Shown: positions 41,728 to 50,801 of the stretch, in pieces | How the letters are laid out: each line of letters starts with the position of its first letter | Numbering within the stretch: position 1 is the stretch's first letter | Source of the DNA: CADCVT01 sp036389485 | Lineage (GTDB): Bacteria; Actinomycetota; Thermoleophilia; Solirubrobacterales; Solirubrobacteraceae | Length of the DNA stretch: 64,000 nucleotides | NCBI GenBank assembly: GCA_036389485.1 | Contig: DASVPR010000040.1 | Coordinates: forward strand, 1-64,000 | Direction of reading: 5' to 3' | Translations under genes and position numbers: made by a program | Notes under the pieces: generated by a model | The model's database searches: none | The model's input: only the letters and a program-made list of their open reading frames with translations | What the model was told of the DNA's origin: nothing

Positions 41728-44592
41728 CTAGCCCCTCGCGCGCCGGCAGCGCCGGTAGCGCCGCGTCTGCTGGAGCACCCGGCCGCCGCGCGTCGTCGCG
41801 ACGATCCGCAGGCGGAAGGCCGAGGGCAGGTCGCGGATCACGACCGTGCGCGACATCCGGCGCCGGCCCTTGCGGTACGCGACGAGCTCGTCGTTGAGGA
41901 AGACGGCGTACCGCTGGAGGCGCAGCTTCCGGATCCCGCGGACGCGGAAGCGCAGCGTCCGTCCCCGGCGGATGCGCAGGCAGCGGCTGGCGGTCGGCAG
42001 CCCGAGCCTCGTCTGGCGCCGCGACCGGCGCGTCGAGGGCCGCGTGGGCGCGGGCGGCGCCGGAGGCGTCAGCGCCGGCTCCTCGGGCCGGATCTCGGCC
42101 GGCGGGCCGTCCTGCGCGGGCACCTCCTCGAGGTCGGCGAGCGCGATGCTCCAGATCGAGCGCCCGAAGACGCCCGCGTACAGGCGGTTCGTCGGCGCGT
42201 GGTAGCGCAGCTCGAAGACGGGCGCGTTCGGCAGGTTCGCCCCCACCTTCAGCCACGTCGCGCCGGCATCGCGCGAGACGAACACGCCGAAGTCGCTGGC
42301 GACGAACAGAGCGTCGCCGACGATGTTGACGTCGTTGATCGGCGCCTCGGGCAGGTCGCCGGTGACGTCGTCCCAGTTCTCACCGCCGTCGGTGGTGCGC
42401 AGCAGGTACGCCGCGTCGTCGCCGGAGCGGAAGCCGGAGTAGGAGACGTAGGCGACGTTCGGGTCGCTCTTGCTGACCTCGACGCGGGTGATCCACGCCC
42501 CGGGGAGGTCGGGGTCGTCGGCCTTCGTCCACGCCGACGGGTCGGACTGGTCGTGCGTGTACCAGAGGTTCCCGTCGTCGGTGCCCGCGTAGATCGTGCC
42601 CTTCGACTTCCCGGCGGGCGCGATCGTGGTGAGCGTCCCGTAGTTGCGGAACAGCGGGTTGGTCTCCTTGCCGGGGCCGTTCGAGAGGTCGGGGCTGATC
42701 GGGACGAACGTCTGGGCGTCGTCCTCGGACATGTTCATGACCTCGCCGCCGGTGTAGATGGTGCTCGGGTCCTCGGGGTCGAACTCGATCGGCGTCGTCC
42801 AGTTCTTGCGCGCCGAGACCACCCGCTCGGTGAAGAACTCGGCGTTCTCACCGCCGTCGTAGGAGACCGCGCACTCGCCGTACTGGTAGCACCCGTAGAG
42901 CAGGTCCTGGTCGGTGGGCTTGATGAGCGTCCGCTGGCCGTCGCCGCCGACGTACTCGTTCCACTTGCCCTCCTCCTCGCCGAACGACCGGTTCGCGCCG
43001 TTGTCCTGGAAGCCGGCGACCATGCGGCTCGGGTCCTGCTCGGACACGTCCATCGTGTACGGCTGGGTGAACGGCTGGTACGTCGCGAAGTGCCACGTCT
43101 CCGAGGCCCCGTTCTCGTCGGAGCGGTACAGGCCGCCGTCGTTGCCGAGATAGACGCGATCCGGGACCTTCGGGTCCCACGCCATCGCGTGCTGGTCGGC
43201 GTGCGGCACGAGGTCCTCGTTCGAGCCGTAGGGCTGGACGTCGAACGTCAGGCCGCCGTCGGTGGACTCGAGCAGCCCGACGCCGGCGACGTAGACGTGG
43301 TCGTTGTCCTTGGGGTCCACCCAGATGCGGCCGAACCACCAGCCGTAGACGAACGACCCGTCCGCGGTGAAGTCGACGTCGTAGGTGGGCGTGAAGGTGT
43401 CGCCGCCGTCGGTCGACTTGTAGACGCCGCCGGAGACGCCGCTCGAACGCGTCGTGATCACGTAGACGAGGTCCTTGCCCTCCTCCCCGTGGCCCAGCGT
43501 GATGCCGATGCGGCCGAGCTGCGGATCCGGCCCGAAGCCGGGCGAGCTCACGCGCTCGAACGTGTGGCCGCCGTCGGTCGACTTGTAGACGCCCGACCCC
43601 TCGCCCTCGTAGAGGCGCTGGTCGGGCGTGCGGCGGTGCTCCCACGTCGTCGCCCAGACGATGCTGGGGTCGGTCTCGTTGACCGCGACGTCGGTCGCGC
43701 CGGTGTTCTCGGTGTCGCCGGCAAGAACCTTGTTCCACGTGTCGCCGCCGTCCTCCGACAGGTACAGGCCGCGGTCCTCGCTGCCCTCGAAGAGGTCGCC
43801 GCTCGCGGCGACGAAGATCTTGTCCTCGTCGGTGGGGTCGATGACGATCCGGCTGATGCGGGCGGTGTTCTCCAGGCCGACGCGCTGCCACGTCTCGCCG
43901 CGGTCGGTCGAGCGGTACACGCCGGTGCCGCCGTAGGTGATCGAGCCGCCGCCCGGCCCGGTCTCGCCGGTCCCGGCGTAGAGGACGCCGCTCGGGGAGA
44001 TCGTCAGGGCGCCGACGGCCTGGTTCTGCGACGCGGGCCAGACCGGCGCGAACGTCGTGCCGGCGTCGGTGCTCTTCCAGACGCCGCCGCTCGCCGTCGC
44101 GATGAAGACCGTGTCCTGGCGCTCGGGGTCGATCGCGACGTCGAGCACGCGCCCGCCGATGTTCGTCGGGCCCTCGAGCCTCCACTGCGCCGAGGCGACC
44201 GCGGGCGCCGCGGCGCGGGTCTCGATCGCCAGCCGCTGCGCGTCGCGCTGCGCGCTCGCACGGACCTCGGTCGGCGTGAGGCCCTTGTCGCTGCCGAAGA
44301 GCTGGCGGGTGAGCATCACGTCGGACGGCTCGTTGAGGGCGCAGCTCTCCATCCGGGCCTCCTCGGCCTCGGACTCGTGCTCCTCGCCCGCTTCGCGTGC
44401 CTCGCCCTCGACCTCGCCGCCTCGCTCGCGCCGTGACTCGCGCGCGATCTCCTCGGGATCGATGTTCAGGCATGGGTTGGCGGCCAGGACGTCGGTCGGC
44501 GTCCCGCCTCCGCCGCGGAGCGCGGTGAGGAGGAGGGCGGCCGAGCCGGCGAGGACGACGGCGAGCAGGGCAAGGAGATGAGCGCGGCGCAT
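41728..44592 (-). CDS. Large secreted sortilin/BNR-type beta-propeller protein
   Basis: The protein is 954 residues. An N-terminal hydrophobic segment (LLALLAVVLAGSAALLLTAL) is a signal anchor or signal peptide, followed by a charged region rich in Glu and Arg (about residues 48-80). At least seven Asp-box motifs are seen, for example STDAGTTF, STDRGETW, SEDGGDTW, STDGGHTF, STDGGDTF, STDGGLTF and TTDGGENW. They are spread over about 600 residues, as in VPS10/sortilin or large xyloglucanase-type double propellers. The final 120 residues are basic, after a Pro-rich linker. Catalytic residues cannot be assigned; binding a surface glycan or protein is possible. It is divergent from the PD40 gene at 44723. 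Confidence 0.9.
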   Translation of the reverse strand: MRRAHLLALLAVVLAGSAALLLTALRGGGGTPTDVLAANPCLNIDPEEIARESRRERGGEVEGEAREAGEEHESEAEEARMESCALNEPSDVMLTRQLFGSDKGLTPTEVRASAQRDAQRLAIETRAAAPAVASAQWRLEGPTNIGGRVLDVAIDPERQDTVFIATASGGVWKSTDAGTTFAPVWPASQNQAVGALTISPSGVLYAGTGETGPGGGSITYGGTGVYRSTDRGETWQRVGLENTARISRIVIDPTDEDKIFVAASGDLFEGSEDRGLYLSEDGGDTWNKVLAGDTENTGATDVAVNETDPSIVWATTWEHRRTPDQRLYEGEGSGVYKSTDGGHTFERVSSPGFGPDPQLGRIGITLGHGEEGKDLVYVITTRSSGVSGGVYKSTDGGDTFTPTYDVDFTADGSFVYGWWFGRIWVDPKDNDHVYVAGVGLLESTDGGLTFDVQPYGSNEDLVPHADQHAMAWDPKVPDRVYLGNDGGLYRSDENGASETWHFATYQPFTQPYTMDVSEQDPSRMVAGFQDNGANRSFGEEEGKWNEYVGGDGQRTLIKPTDQDLLYGCYQYGECAVSYDGGENAEFFTERVVSARKNWTTPIEFDPEDPSTIYTGGEVMNMSEDDAQTFVPISPDLSNGPGKETNPLFRNYGTLTTIAPAGKSKGTIYAGTDDGNLWYTHDQSDPSAWTKADDPDLPGAWITRVEVSKSDPNVAYVSYSGFRSGDDAAYLLRTTDGGENWDDVTGDLPEAPINDVNIVGDALFVASDFGVFVSRDAGATWLKVGANLPNAPVFELRYHAPTNRLYAGVFGRSIWSIALADLEEVPAQDGPPAEIRPEEPALTPPAPPAPTRPSTRRSRRQTRLGLPTASRCLRIRRGRTLRFRVRGIRKLRLQRYAVFLNDELVAYRKGRRRMSRTVVIRDLPSAFRLRIVATTRGGRVLQQTRRYRRCRRARG

Positions 44593-44722
44593 GCCTCCGG
44601 AAACGTGCGCGACGGCGAGAACTGGCGGGGCTCAAATCATTTCACCGGTTGACCGATACCTGATCGGACAGCGCCCGGCCGCCGGTCGCGGCGCGGACAA
44701 ATCAGACCTTTCAGGGGGCCAG

Positions 44723-46771
44723 ATGCACAGGACAGGACGGCGCGCCGCTGCGGCGGCGTGCGCCGCGGCGCTGCTCGCGCTCGGCGCGACGAGTACCGCG
44801 GGCGCGACGCCCGTACCGAACACCACCGAGCGGGTGACGGTCGGCTCGGGGAACACCCAGCTCGCGGCAGGCGGCGACGTCATGCAGCTCAGCGCCGACG
44901 GCTGCCAGGCGCTCATCGCCGAGTGGAGCGGCACGCTCGCCCCCGGCGACGACAACAGCTCGATGGACGTGTTCGTCCGCGACTGCGAGACCGGCGACGT
45001 CGAGCACGTCTCGGTCGATGCCGACGGCAACGAGTTCCCCGCCGGGGTGCAGTCCCCCTCGATGACGGGCGACGGACGCTACGTGGCCTTCGTGACGCAG
45101 TACGACTTCTGGAACGGGACGACGCCCGGGGGCCAGCTCTGGGTGTTCGACCGGACCACGCACACCTCGCACCACGTCCCCGTCGCGTTCGGGGACTGGG
45201 AGGGCGCGCCCCAGCTCTGGCTCGAGGACGCCACGATCGACCAGAGCGGACGGTGGGTCGGGGCGATGTTCGGCGGCAACCTCTGGCTCGTCGACCTCCA
45301 GGCCGGCACGCAGAGGCGCATCGAGGGCGCGCGCGAGGTGGACCTCGTCAACTTCGCGTCCCAGGTGAGCACCGACGGCGACATCGTCTTCCACACCTGG
45401 CGGAGCCTCCTCCCCGAGGACACCGACACCGATCAGGACGCGTACATCTACGACCGCTCCAGCGACGCGATCGAGCTGCTGTCGAAGAAGCCGTCGGGCG
45501 AGGGCGCGCTCCACGCGCTGTACCCGTCCATCAGCGCCAACGGGCGCTACGTCGCGTGGCGCGGCTGGTTCGCCGGCGACGACTACGCCGGCGCGTGGCT
45601 CGTCGACCGGCAGGAGAACACCGTGCGCCGCGCCGACGAGGCCTACGACGGCGGCCAGCCGGACGGCTGGCTCGGGGGCGTCGGCGTGTCCGACACCTGC
45701 GACGTCGTCTACGACACGAGCGCGACGAACATCCTCGGCCCCGACGGGGAGCCCGGCTTCCACACCTACGTCTGGAACTGCGAGACGGGCGAGACGATCC
45801 CGGCCGGCCTCGACTCCGACGGGAACCCGGGCGACGGCGACGAGGGCAGCCCGACCATCACGGCGAACGGGCGCCACGTCTCGTTCGTCTCCGACTCCAC
45901 GAACCTCGCGCCCGGTGACACGAACGGGGCGTGGGACGGCTTCGTCCGCCACCTCCCGGTCGGCTTCGAGGACGCCGACGACGACGGGGTCGCCGACGCG
46001 ATCGACGCGGGCGCCGGGCAGTTCGACGACGGCGCCGGCACCACCGGCTCGATCACGTCGGTCGGCGACGGCCTGACGGTGCAGGTCGAGGACGCGCCCG
46101 CACCGGACGGCGTGCGCGTCACCGTGTCCGAGGGCGCCGGCGGCACGGTGACGCTGACCGTCTGCGCGGGCTACACCGTCACGCTGCAGCCCGGGAGCGT
46201 GGCCGTGGTCACGTGCGGCTCGGTGCGCGCCGAGGTGCTCGAGGGAGAGGCGCGCATCGTCCTGTCCGACGACACCTTCGTCACCGTGCCCGCGGGCGCC
46301 GAGGCGAAGGTGGACCAGGCGGACGACGGCAGCGTCGTCATCACCGACGTGGCCGGCGAGGGCGTGGAGATGACCATCGAGGGGACGACGAAGCCGGTCA
46401 CCGGCGACACGTCGCTCGCCACGTGGGACTTCTCCGGCTTCTCGCGGCCGGTCGACGGCGGCGGCGTCGTGAACGTCATGGCCGCCGGTCGCACGGTGCC
46501 GCTCAAGTGGCGGCTGCTCGACGCGAGCGGCCGGCCTGTGACGACGCTCGCCACCGCGTCGGTGCGCACGGTCGCCCGCGCCTGCGTCGCGGCCGGCGAG
46601 GACGCGGTCGAGGAGCTGGCGGAGACCGCGTCGACGCTGCAGAACCTCGGCGGCGGCTACTACCAGCTCAACTGGAGGACGCCGAAGGAGTACGCCGGCA
46701 CGTGCCGCCGGCTCCTGCTCGACCTCGGCGAGGGCGTGACGCGCGACGCGCTGTTCCGCTTCACCGGGTAG
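44723..46771 (+). CDS. Secreted PD40 beta-propeller protein with a C-terminal PxKF-type domain
   Basis: The protein is 682 residues with a signal peptide (AAAAACAAALLALGATSTAGA) and a ribosome binding site AGGGGG. Residues about 40-405 contain TolB-like repeats such as SMTGDGRYVAFVTQYD, SISANGRYVAWRGW and TITANGRHVSFVSDSTNLAP. An Asp-rich DADDDGVADAID stretch near 415 may bind calcium. The last 110 residues (FSRPVDGGGVVNVMAAGRTV, then PLKWRLLDASGRPVT) match the PxKF domain found on many exported actinobacterial proteins, probably for attachment at the surface. The role is unknown. A strong terminator follows. Confidence 0.88.
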   Translation: MHRTGRRAAAAACAAALLALGATSTAGATPVPNTTERVTVGSGNTQLAAGGDVMQLSADGCQALIAEWSGTLAPGDDNSSMDVFVRDCETGDVEHVSVDADGNEFPAGVQSPSMTGDGRYVAFVTQYDFWNGTTPGGQLWVFDRTTHTSHHVPVAFGDWEGAPQLWLEDATIDQSGRWVGAMFGGNLWLVDLQAGTQRRIEGAREVDLVNFASQVSTDGDIVFHTWRSLLPEDTDTDQDAYIYDRSSDAIELLSKKPSGEGALHALYPSISANGRYVAWRGWFAGDDYAGAWLVDRQENTVRRADEAYDGGQPDGWLGGVGVSDTCDVVYDTSATNILGPDGEPGFHTYVWNCETGETIPAGLDSDGNPGDGDEGSPTITANGRHVSFVSDSTNLAPGDTNGAWDGFVRHLPVGFEDADDDGVADAIDAGAGQFDDGAGTTGSITSVGDGLTVQVEDAPAPDGVRVTVSEGAGGTVTLTVCAGYTVTLQPGSVAVVTCGSVRAEVLEGEARIVLSDDTFVTVPAGAEAKVDQADDGSVVITDVAGEGVEMTIEGTTKPVTGDTSLATWDFSGFSRPVDGGGVVNVMAAGRTVPLKWRLLDASGRPVTTLATASVRTVARACVAAGEDAVEELAETASTLQNLGGGYYQLNWRTPKEYAGTCRRLLLDLGEGVTRDALFRFTG

Positions 46772-46782
46772 AGCGACCGCGG

Positions 46783-46815
46783 CCCGGCCCCTCGTCCCGG
46801 CGACGAGGGGCCGGG
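46783..46815 (+). terminator. Strong hairpin terminator
   Basis: A perfect 14-bp stem, CCCGGCCCCTCGTC (46783-46796) and GACGAGGGGCCGGG (46802-46815), with the loop CCGGC. It separates the PD40 gene from the promoter of the next operon. Confidence 0.85.
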
Positions 46816-46841
46816 TGCGTCGAACACTCCTGAAAGGCGAG

Positions 46842-46871
46842 TTGACTTCGCGTTCGCCGCGCGGAGATGAT
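46842..46871 (+). promoter_or_regulatory. Promoter of the 1295-aa/TULIP/pentapeptide operon
   Basis: A -35 element TTGACT (46842-46847) and a -10 element GATGAT (46866-46871) lie 18 bases apart. The predicted transcript would start near 46878, leaving a 26-base leader with the ribosome binding site GGAGGG before the ATG at 46904. The -10 element is weak, so this is a candidate only. Confidence 0.55.
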
Positions 46872-46903
46872 CGGCTGAACGGGCCGCCGACACGGAGGGT
46901 CAG

Positions 46904-49900
46904 ATGGCCGTCTTCCACTTCGACCTGCGCCATGCGCGCGACGCGCACGAACTGCGCGTGCAGGTCCTCGGCGCGACGTACGACCTCGTCGCGCACGACT
47001 CCGACGGGCTCACCGCCGCGGCGGCCTCGAACCGCGCGCTCGGCGCGCTTCCCGACGAGGGGCGGCTGAGCTTCAGCCACACGGCCGAGGTGGCCGACCA
47101 CCACTTCGGCGACGACGCGATGCGGTGGGTGACGGTCGTCCGGCCGACGCCGGCGGACGTCCACCTCGACGAGTGCGTCCTCATGTCGCAGTACCTCCCG
47201 GAGGATCACCTCCGCGCGTACTACCGGCGCACCTTCGACCGCTACGAGCGGCACTCGGTCGACGAGCTGCGCCTGCGCCACCGGGCGAACCTGCAGGGCA
47301 AGCCGCGCGTCCACAGCGGCAAGCTCGCCTCGCTCGGTCTCGGGGCGCTGCCCGAGGACGCCGACGAGGCGATCGAGCTGCTCCTGCACGCGCGGCACCT
47401 GATCACGCTCGGCGACACGGCGACCTCGTTCATCAAGTTCCACCCCAGCCTCCAGACGGTGCAGCCGGCCACGGCCGCCGTCATCGAGCACGACCACATC
47501 TTCCCCGACCCGGACGTCGACCCCGATCAGTACAACGCGGTCGTCGCCCTCGCCACGACGATCGGGAACACCGATCCGTGGTCGCCGGTCGTCGAGTGCC
47601 GCGACAAGGACGACAAGCCGATCAAGGCCGACTTCGACCTCAAGGACAAGACGGGCGGCTTCACGAAGGGCCAGCAGCTCTACAGCTGGGACGTCGCGCA
47701 GCCCGTCCTCGACGTGGCCGTGAAGCCCATGGCGGGCGCGTGCCGCACCGCCGCCGACGACCCCAGCCTGAGCAACCACGTGTGGTCGCCGACGCCGGGC
47801 ACGAGCGTCGTCGTGAAGGACGGCGGCGACGCGGTGGCCGAGGCCGCCCCGGAGGGCACGGACTTCAAGTGGACGGTCGACAACGAGACGTACAACTACG
47901 GCGTCAAGGTCATGAAGAAGTCGATCAAGGTCGACGCCGGCGACAAGCTCTCGGTCGACTCGTACAACATCTTCCTGCGCACGCTCTACGTCGGCTACGT
48001 GCTGCTCGACGAGACGCAGTCGCCGATCCCGGGCACGCACGAGATCGGGCAGCTCAGCGCGGGCGACTCGATCGCCGGGATCCCGTGCCCGATCGACCCC
48101 ACCCCGCTCCAGCTCGACCTCCAGGGCGCCGCCGGCGTCCGCCTGCTGTTCGGAAGCCTCGGGACGAGCGACTGGGAGGGCGAGCTCAGCACGAAGGGCG
48201 CGCTGCTCACGGGGTTCTGGCAGTACGGCGTCCCCGTGTTCTTCATGGCCATGGGCGCGAAGTTCACCGCCTCGGAGACGTACGCGAAGATCATGAAGGA
48301 CCCGGACGTCGTCAAGGCGATCGTCGCCGTCGGCGGCTTCGTCGTCGGCGCCGGCGTCGCGACCGCGACGGCCGTCACGAACAGCGCGCACTACCTCATC
48401 CTGCTCGCGAACAAGGTCGCGAGCCTCGCGCTGAAGGAGGGCATGGAGGCGTTCGCCGACTGGCTTCTCAAGCAGGTGGCCGGCGCGACGATCGCGGCGG
48501 CGTTCGGGCCGGTCGGCTGGGTCTTCAAGGGCGCGGCGGCGCTGATGAACGTCGAGGGGATGGCGATCACCACCGTCGAGGTGCTGTCCTCGCCGGCGTG
48601 CGTGCGCGTCAACTGCACGCGCGCGATCGACGTCGCGGTGACGATGCACCCGGACCCCCGGCACGGGGAGAGCGGGCGGCCGGAGACCGCGATCTGGCCG
48701 TCGCTGGCCGAGCGCTACGTCGCGACGCTGGTGTACCGAGGGGGCACCGCGAAGCAGCTCATCGGGCAGCTCCCGCGGACCACGGCGAAGGACCCGCTGC
48801 CGCTGAAGTTCCTCGACGTCCCGGCGGGCGGCGAGTTCCGGATCGTGTTCGGCGTCTACAGCTCGAGCGGCTGGCTCGCGGGCTCGTGGCAGAGCGACTG
48901 GATGGCCGCGAAGCCGAACAAGGAGAAGCTGCTCGACCTCGGCGACCCCACCATCACCGAGAGCCTGGTGCCGCTGGCGGGCGACACGCAGTACGTGTTC
49001 AAGGAGCGCATCGCCTACGCGGGCGACCACTTCTCCTGGAAGGCCGGCGGGGCGCCGCCCTCCACACCGCACACGGCGCTCGACTGCGGCCCGTCGGGGA
49101 CGCTCTGCGAGCTCGTCGACGCGACGTTCAACAACAGCGCGTTCCAGCTCGGGTACGCGTGGCGCTCGTCGCGGCAGGGCCTGCCGCCCGACAGCGCCGC
49201 CGCGCCGCCCTCGGGCGCGCAGCTCTACGCGCTGCAGAGCCTGTCCGTGCTCGACGACCCCGGCTCGCGGCTGATCCGGTCCGACGTCGGGCTGACGAAC
49301 CGGCCCGCCATCGCGTACGCGCCGTCGACCAACGCGAAGGACCACATCGACGAGGCGAACTTCGTCGTCGACCCGCGCGGCGGCGGCATGCACCTGCGGC
49401 AGGTCGCGCTCGACGGCACGCAGCACGCGTTCGGGCTCGGCGCGAAGGACCTCAAGAGCTGGGGCCGCTTCCCGCTCGAGAACGTCGACGCCGCCGCGGT
49501 GCACCCGACCAACGCGGTGATCGCGTGCTCGTGGAAGCACCGCAAGCTGATGATCATGCCGCTGCCGGCGACGCCTTCGCCGGACGACAAGGTGCCGTCG
49601 GCGCTGATCGTCTCCGGCCAGGGGCTGCGCGAGGGGCTCGTGCAGGGCCCGGCGGCGCTCGCGGTCGCGCCCGACGGCCGCATCCTCGTGCTCGAGACGC
49701 TGAACCGCCGCGTCCAGGCGTTCGACACGAAGGGCAACCCCGTGCCGAGCTTCACGCCCGGGCCGGTGACGTTCAGCCTGCCCACCGGCGACGTCGCGCC
49801 GATCCTCGACAAGGGGCAGGTCCCCGAGGCGCTGCAGGACGGTCTGCACGCCGCGGGCGCCGGCTTCTTGTTCGCGCTCGAGTCGAAGTGGGCCAAGCAG

Positions 49901-50791
49901 CTCGACTCCGGCCGCTTCCAGCCCAAGGACGACCCGCTGATCAAGGAGCTGTCGACCCACCAGATCGTGCTGTCGTACGACCCGGCGAGGATGGGCGACG
50001 CGGCGGTGAGCGCCCAGATCAAGGTCGTGAAGCCGGGCTCCGCGTGGACGATCTCCGACCCGCGCGACATGGCGTGGCAGGTCCTGGCCGAGGACGGCGG
50101 GCTGTCGGTCTACCCGCGCATCGGCCGCGCCGAGGTGCGCACCGTGAAGGCGGGCCACGAGTGGCTCGTGATCGACGGCGTCGGCGGCGCGGCGTTCAAG
50201 CTGTCGCCGTCGCCGACCTCGACGACGGAGACCGACGTCCGCGCGTGCGTGTCGTTCTTCCCGCTGCGCGGCGTGCGCGACCGCGAGATCACCTACCTCG
50301 ACCTCGCCGTCGAGGCGCAGGGCTACGTGTACGTGCTGAGCCACCAGATGGACGGGCCGCAGCCCGCCGACTACCTGCTCGACGTGTACGCGCCCGACGG
50401 GCGCTGGCTGTTCCGCACGCCCGATCCCAGCCTGTCGAAGACGCCGCAGAACGTCGTCGCCGGCAAGCTGGCGATCGACATCTGGCGCAACCTGTACGCG
50501 ATCACGTACGAGACGCTGCGCGGCCCGGACGGCGCACCGCAGCCCGGCGTCGCGCACTGGATGCCGACGCCGCCGCTGTTCACGCTGCCGCTGACCGAGC
50601 AGCGCGGCTTCGACGAGGGCAACATCGGGGCCGTCCAGGCGGCGTTCGCCTCGCGGGGCGTCAAGCTCACGAAGGACGCGTTCGTGACGCCCATCGAGAA
50701 GGGCGGCGCGTGGCAGGTCAAGGACGGCGCGAACGTGTACGACGTCTACCGGAGCGGCGACGGCCTGCAGGCCTACGCCCTCTCGGCCTGA
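46904..50791 (+). CDS. Very large protein of unknown function with central hydrophobic helices and a C-terminal NHL-like propeller
   Basis: The protein is 1295 residues with no signal peptide. Residues 1-130 form a compact domain (FHFDLRHARDAHELRVQVLG). About 200-420 is beta-rich. Residues about 433-560 hold several long hydrophobic helices (LTGFWQYGVPVFFMAMGAKF, AIVAVGGFVVGAGVATATAV, IAAAFGPVGWVFKGAAALM), which could be a membrane-inserting segment. Residues about 880-1180 show NHL-like repeats (ALAVAPDGRILVLETLNRRV and LDLAVEAQGYVYVLSHQ). The last 60 residues (1236-1295) are a module shared with the pentapeptide protein encoded two genes on. The whole is unlike any family I know. It is the first gene of the operon, with a good ribosome binding site. 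Confidence 0.85.
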   Translation: MAVFHFDLRHARDAHELRVQVLGATYDLVAHDSDGLTAAAASNRALGALPDEGRLSFSHTAEVADHHFGDDAMRWVTVVRPTPADVHLDECVLMSQYLPEDHLRAYYRRTFDRYERHSVDELRLRHRANLQGKPRVHSGKLASLGLGALPEDADEAIELLLHARHLITLGDTATSFIKFHPSLQTVQPATAAVIEHDHIFPDPDVDPDQYNAVVALATTIGNTDPWSPVVECRDKDDKPIKADFDLKDKTGGFTKGQQLYSWDVAQPVLDVAVKPMAGACRTAADDPSLSNHVWSPTPGTSVVVKDGGDAVAEAAPEGTDFKWTVDNETYNYGVKVMKKSIKVDAGDKLSVDSYNIFLRTLYVGYVLLDETQSPIPGTHEIGQLSAGDSIAGIPCPIDPTPLQLDLQGAAGVRLLFGSLGTSDWEGELSTKGALLTGFWQYGVPVFFMAMGAKFTASETYAKIMKDPDVVKAIVAVGGFVVGAGVATATAVTNSAHYLILLANKVASLALKEGMEAFADWLLKQVAGATIAAAFGPVGWVFKGAAALMNVEGMAITTVEVLSSPACVRVNCTRAIDVAVTMHPDPRHGESGRPETAIWPSLAERYVATLVYRGGTAKQLIGQLPRTTAKDPLPLKFLDVPAGGEFRIVFGVYSSSGWLAGSWQSDWMAAKPNKEKLLDLGDPTITESLVPLAGDTQYVFKERIAYAGDHFSWKAGGAPPSTPHTALDCGPSGTLCELVDATFNNSAFQLGYAWRSSRQGLPPDSAAAPPSGAQLYALQSLSVLDDPGSRLIRSDVGLTNRPAIAYAPSTNAKDHIDEANFVVDPRGGGMHLRQVALDGTQHAFGLGAKDLKSWGRFPLENVDAAAVHPTNAVIACSWKHRKLMIMPLPATPSPDDKVPSALIVSGQGLREGLVQGPAALAVAPDGRILVLETLNRRVQAFDTKGNPVPSFTPGPVTFSLPTGDVAPILDKGQVPEALQDGLHAAGAGFLFALESKWAKQLDSGRFQPKDDPLIKELSTHQIVLSYDPARMGDAAVSAQIKVVKPGSAWTISDPRDMAWQVLAEDGGLSVYPRIGRAEVRTVKAGHEWLVIDGVGGAAFKLSPSPTSTTETDVRACVSFFPLRGVRDREITYLDLAVEAQGYVYVLSHQMDGPQPADYLLDVYAPDGRWLFRTPDPSLSKTPQNVVAGKLAIDIWRNLYAITYETLRGPDGAPQPGVAHWMPTPPLFTLPLTEQRGFDEGNIGAVQAAFASRGVKLTKDAFVTPIEKGGAWQVKDGANVYDVYRSGDGLQAYALSA

Positions 50792-50801
50792 GGAGGCCGC
50801 G

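Noticed and set aside
38320..44436. A 2038-codon plus-strand open frame opposite recC and the sortilin-like gene
   Set aside because: The two minus-strand genes have recognisable domains, while this frame is low-complexity Arg/Gln/Asp/Val and crosses both genes and the gap between them.
44649..44667. Inverted repeat CCGAT/ATCGG near a TTGACC in the divergent gap before the PD40 gene
   Set aside because: The repeat is short and no -10 element lies at a suitable distance, so I cannot call a promoter or operator.
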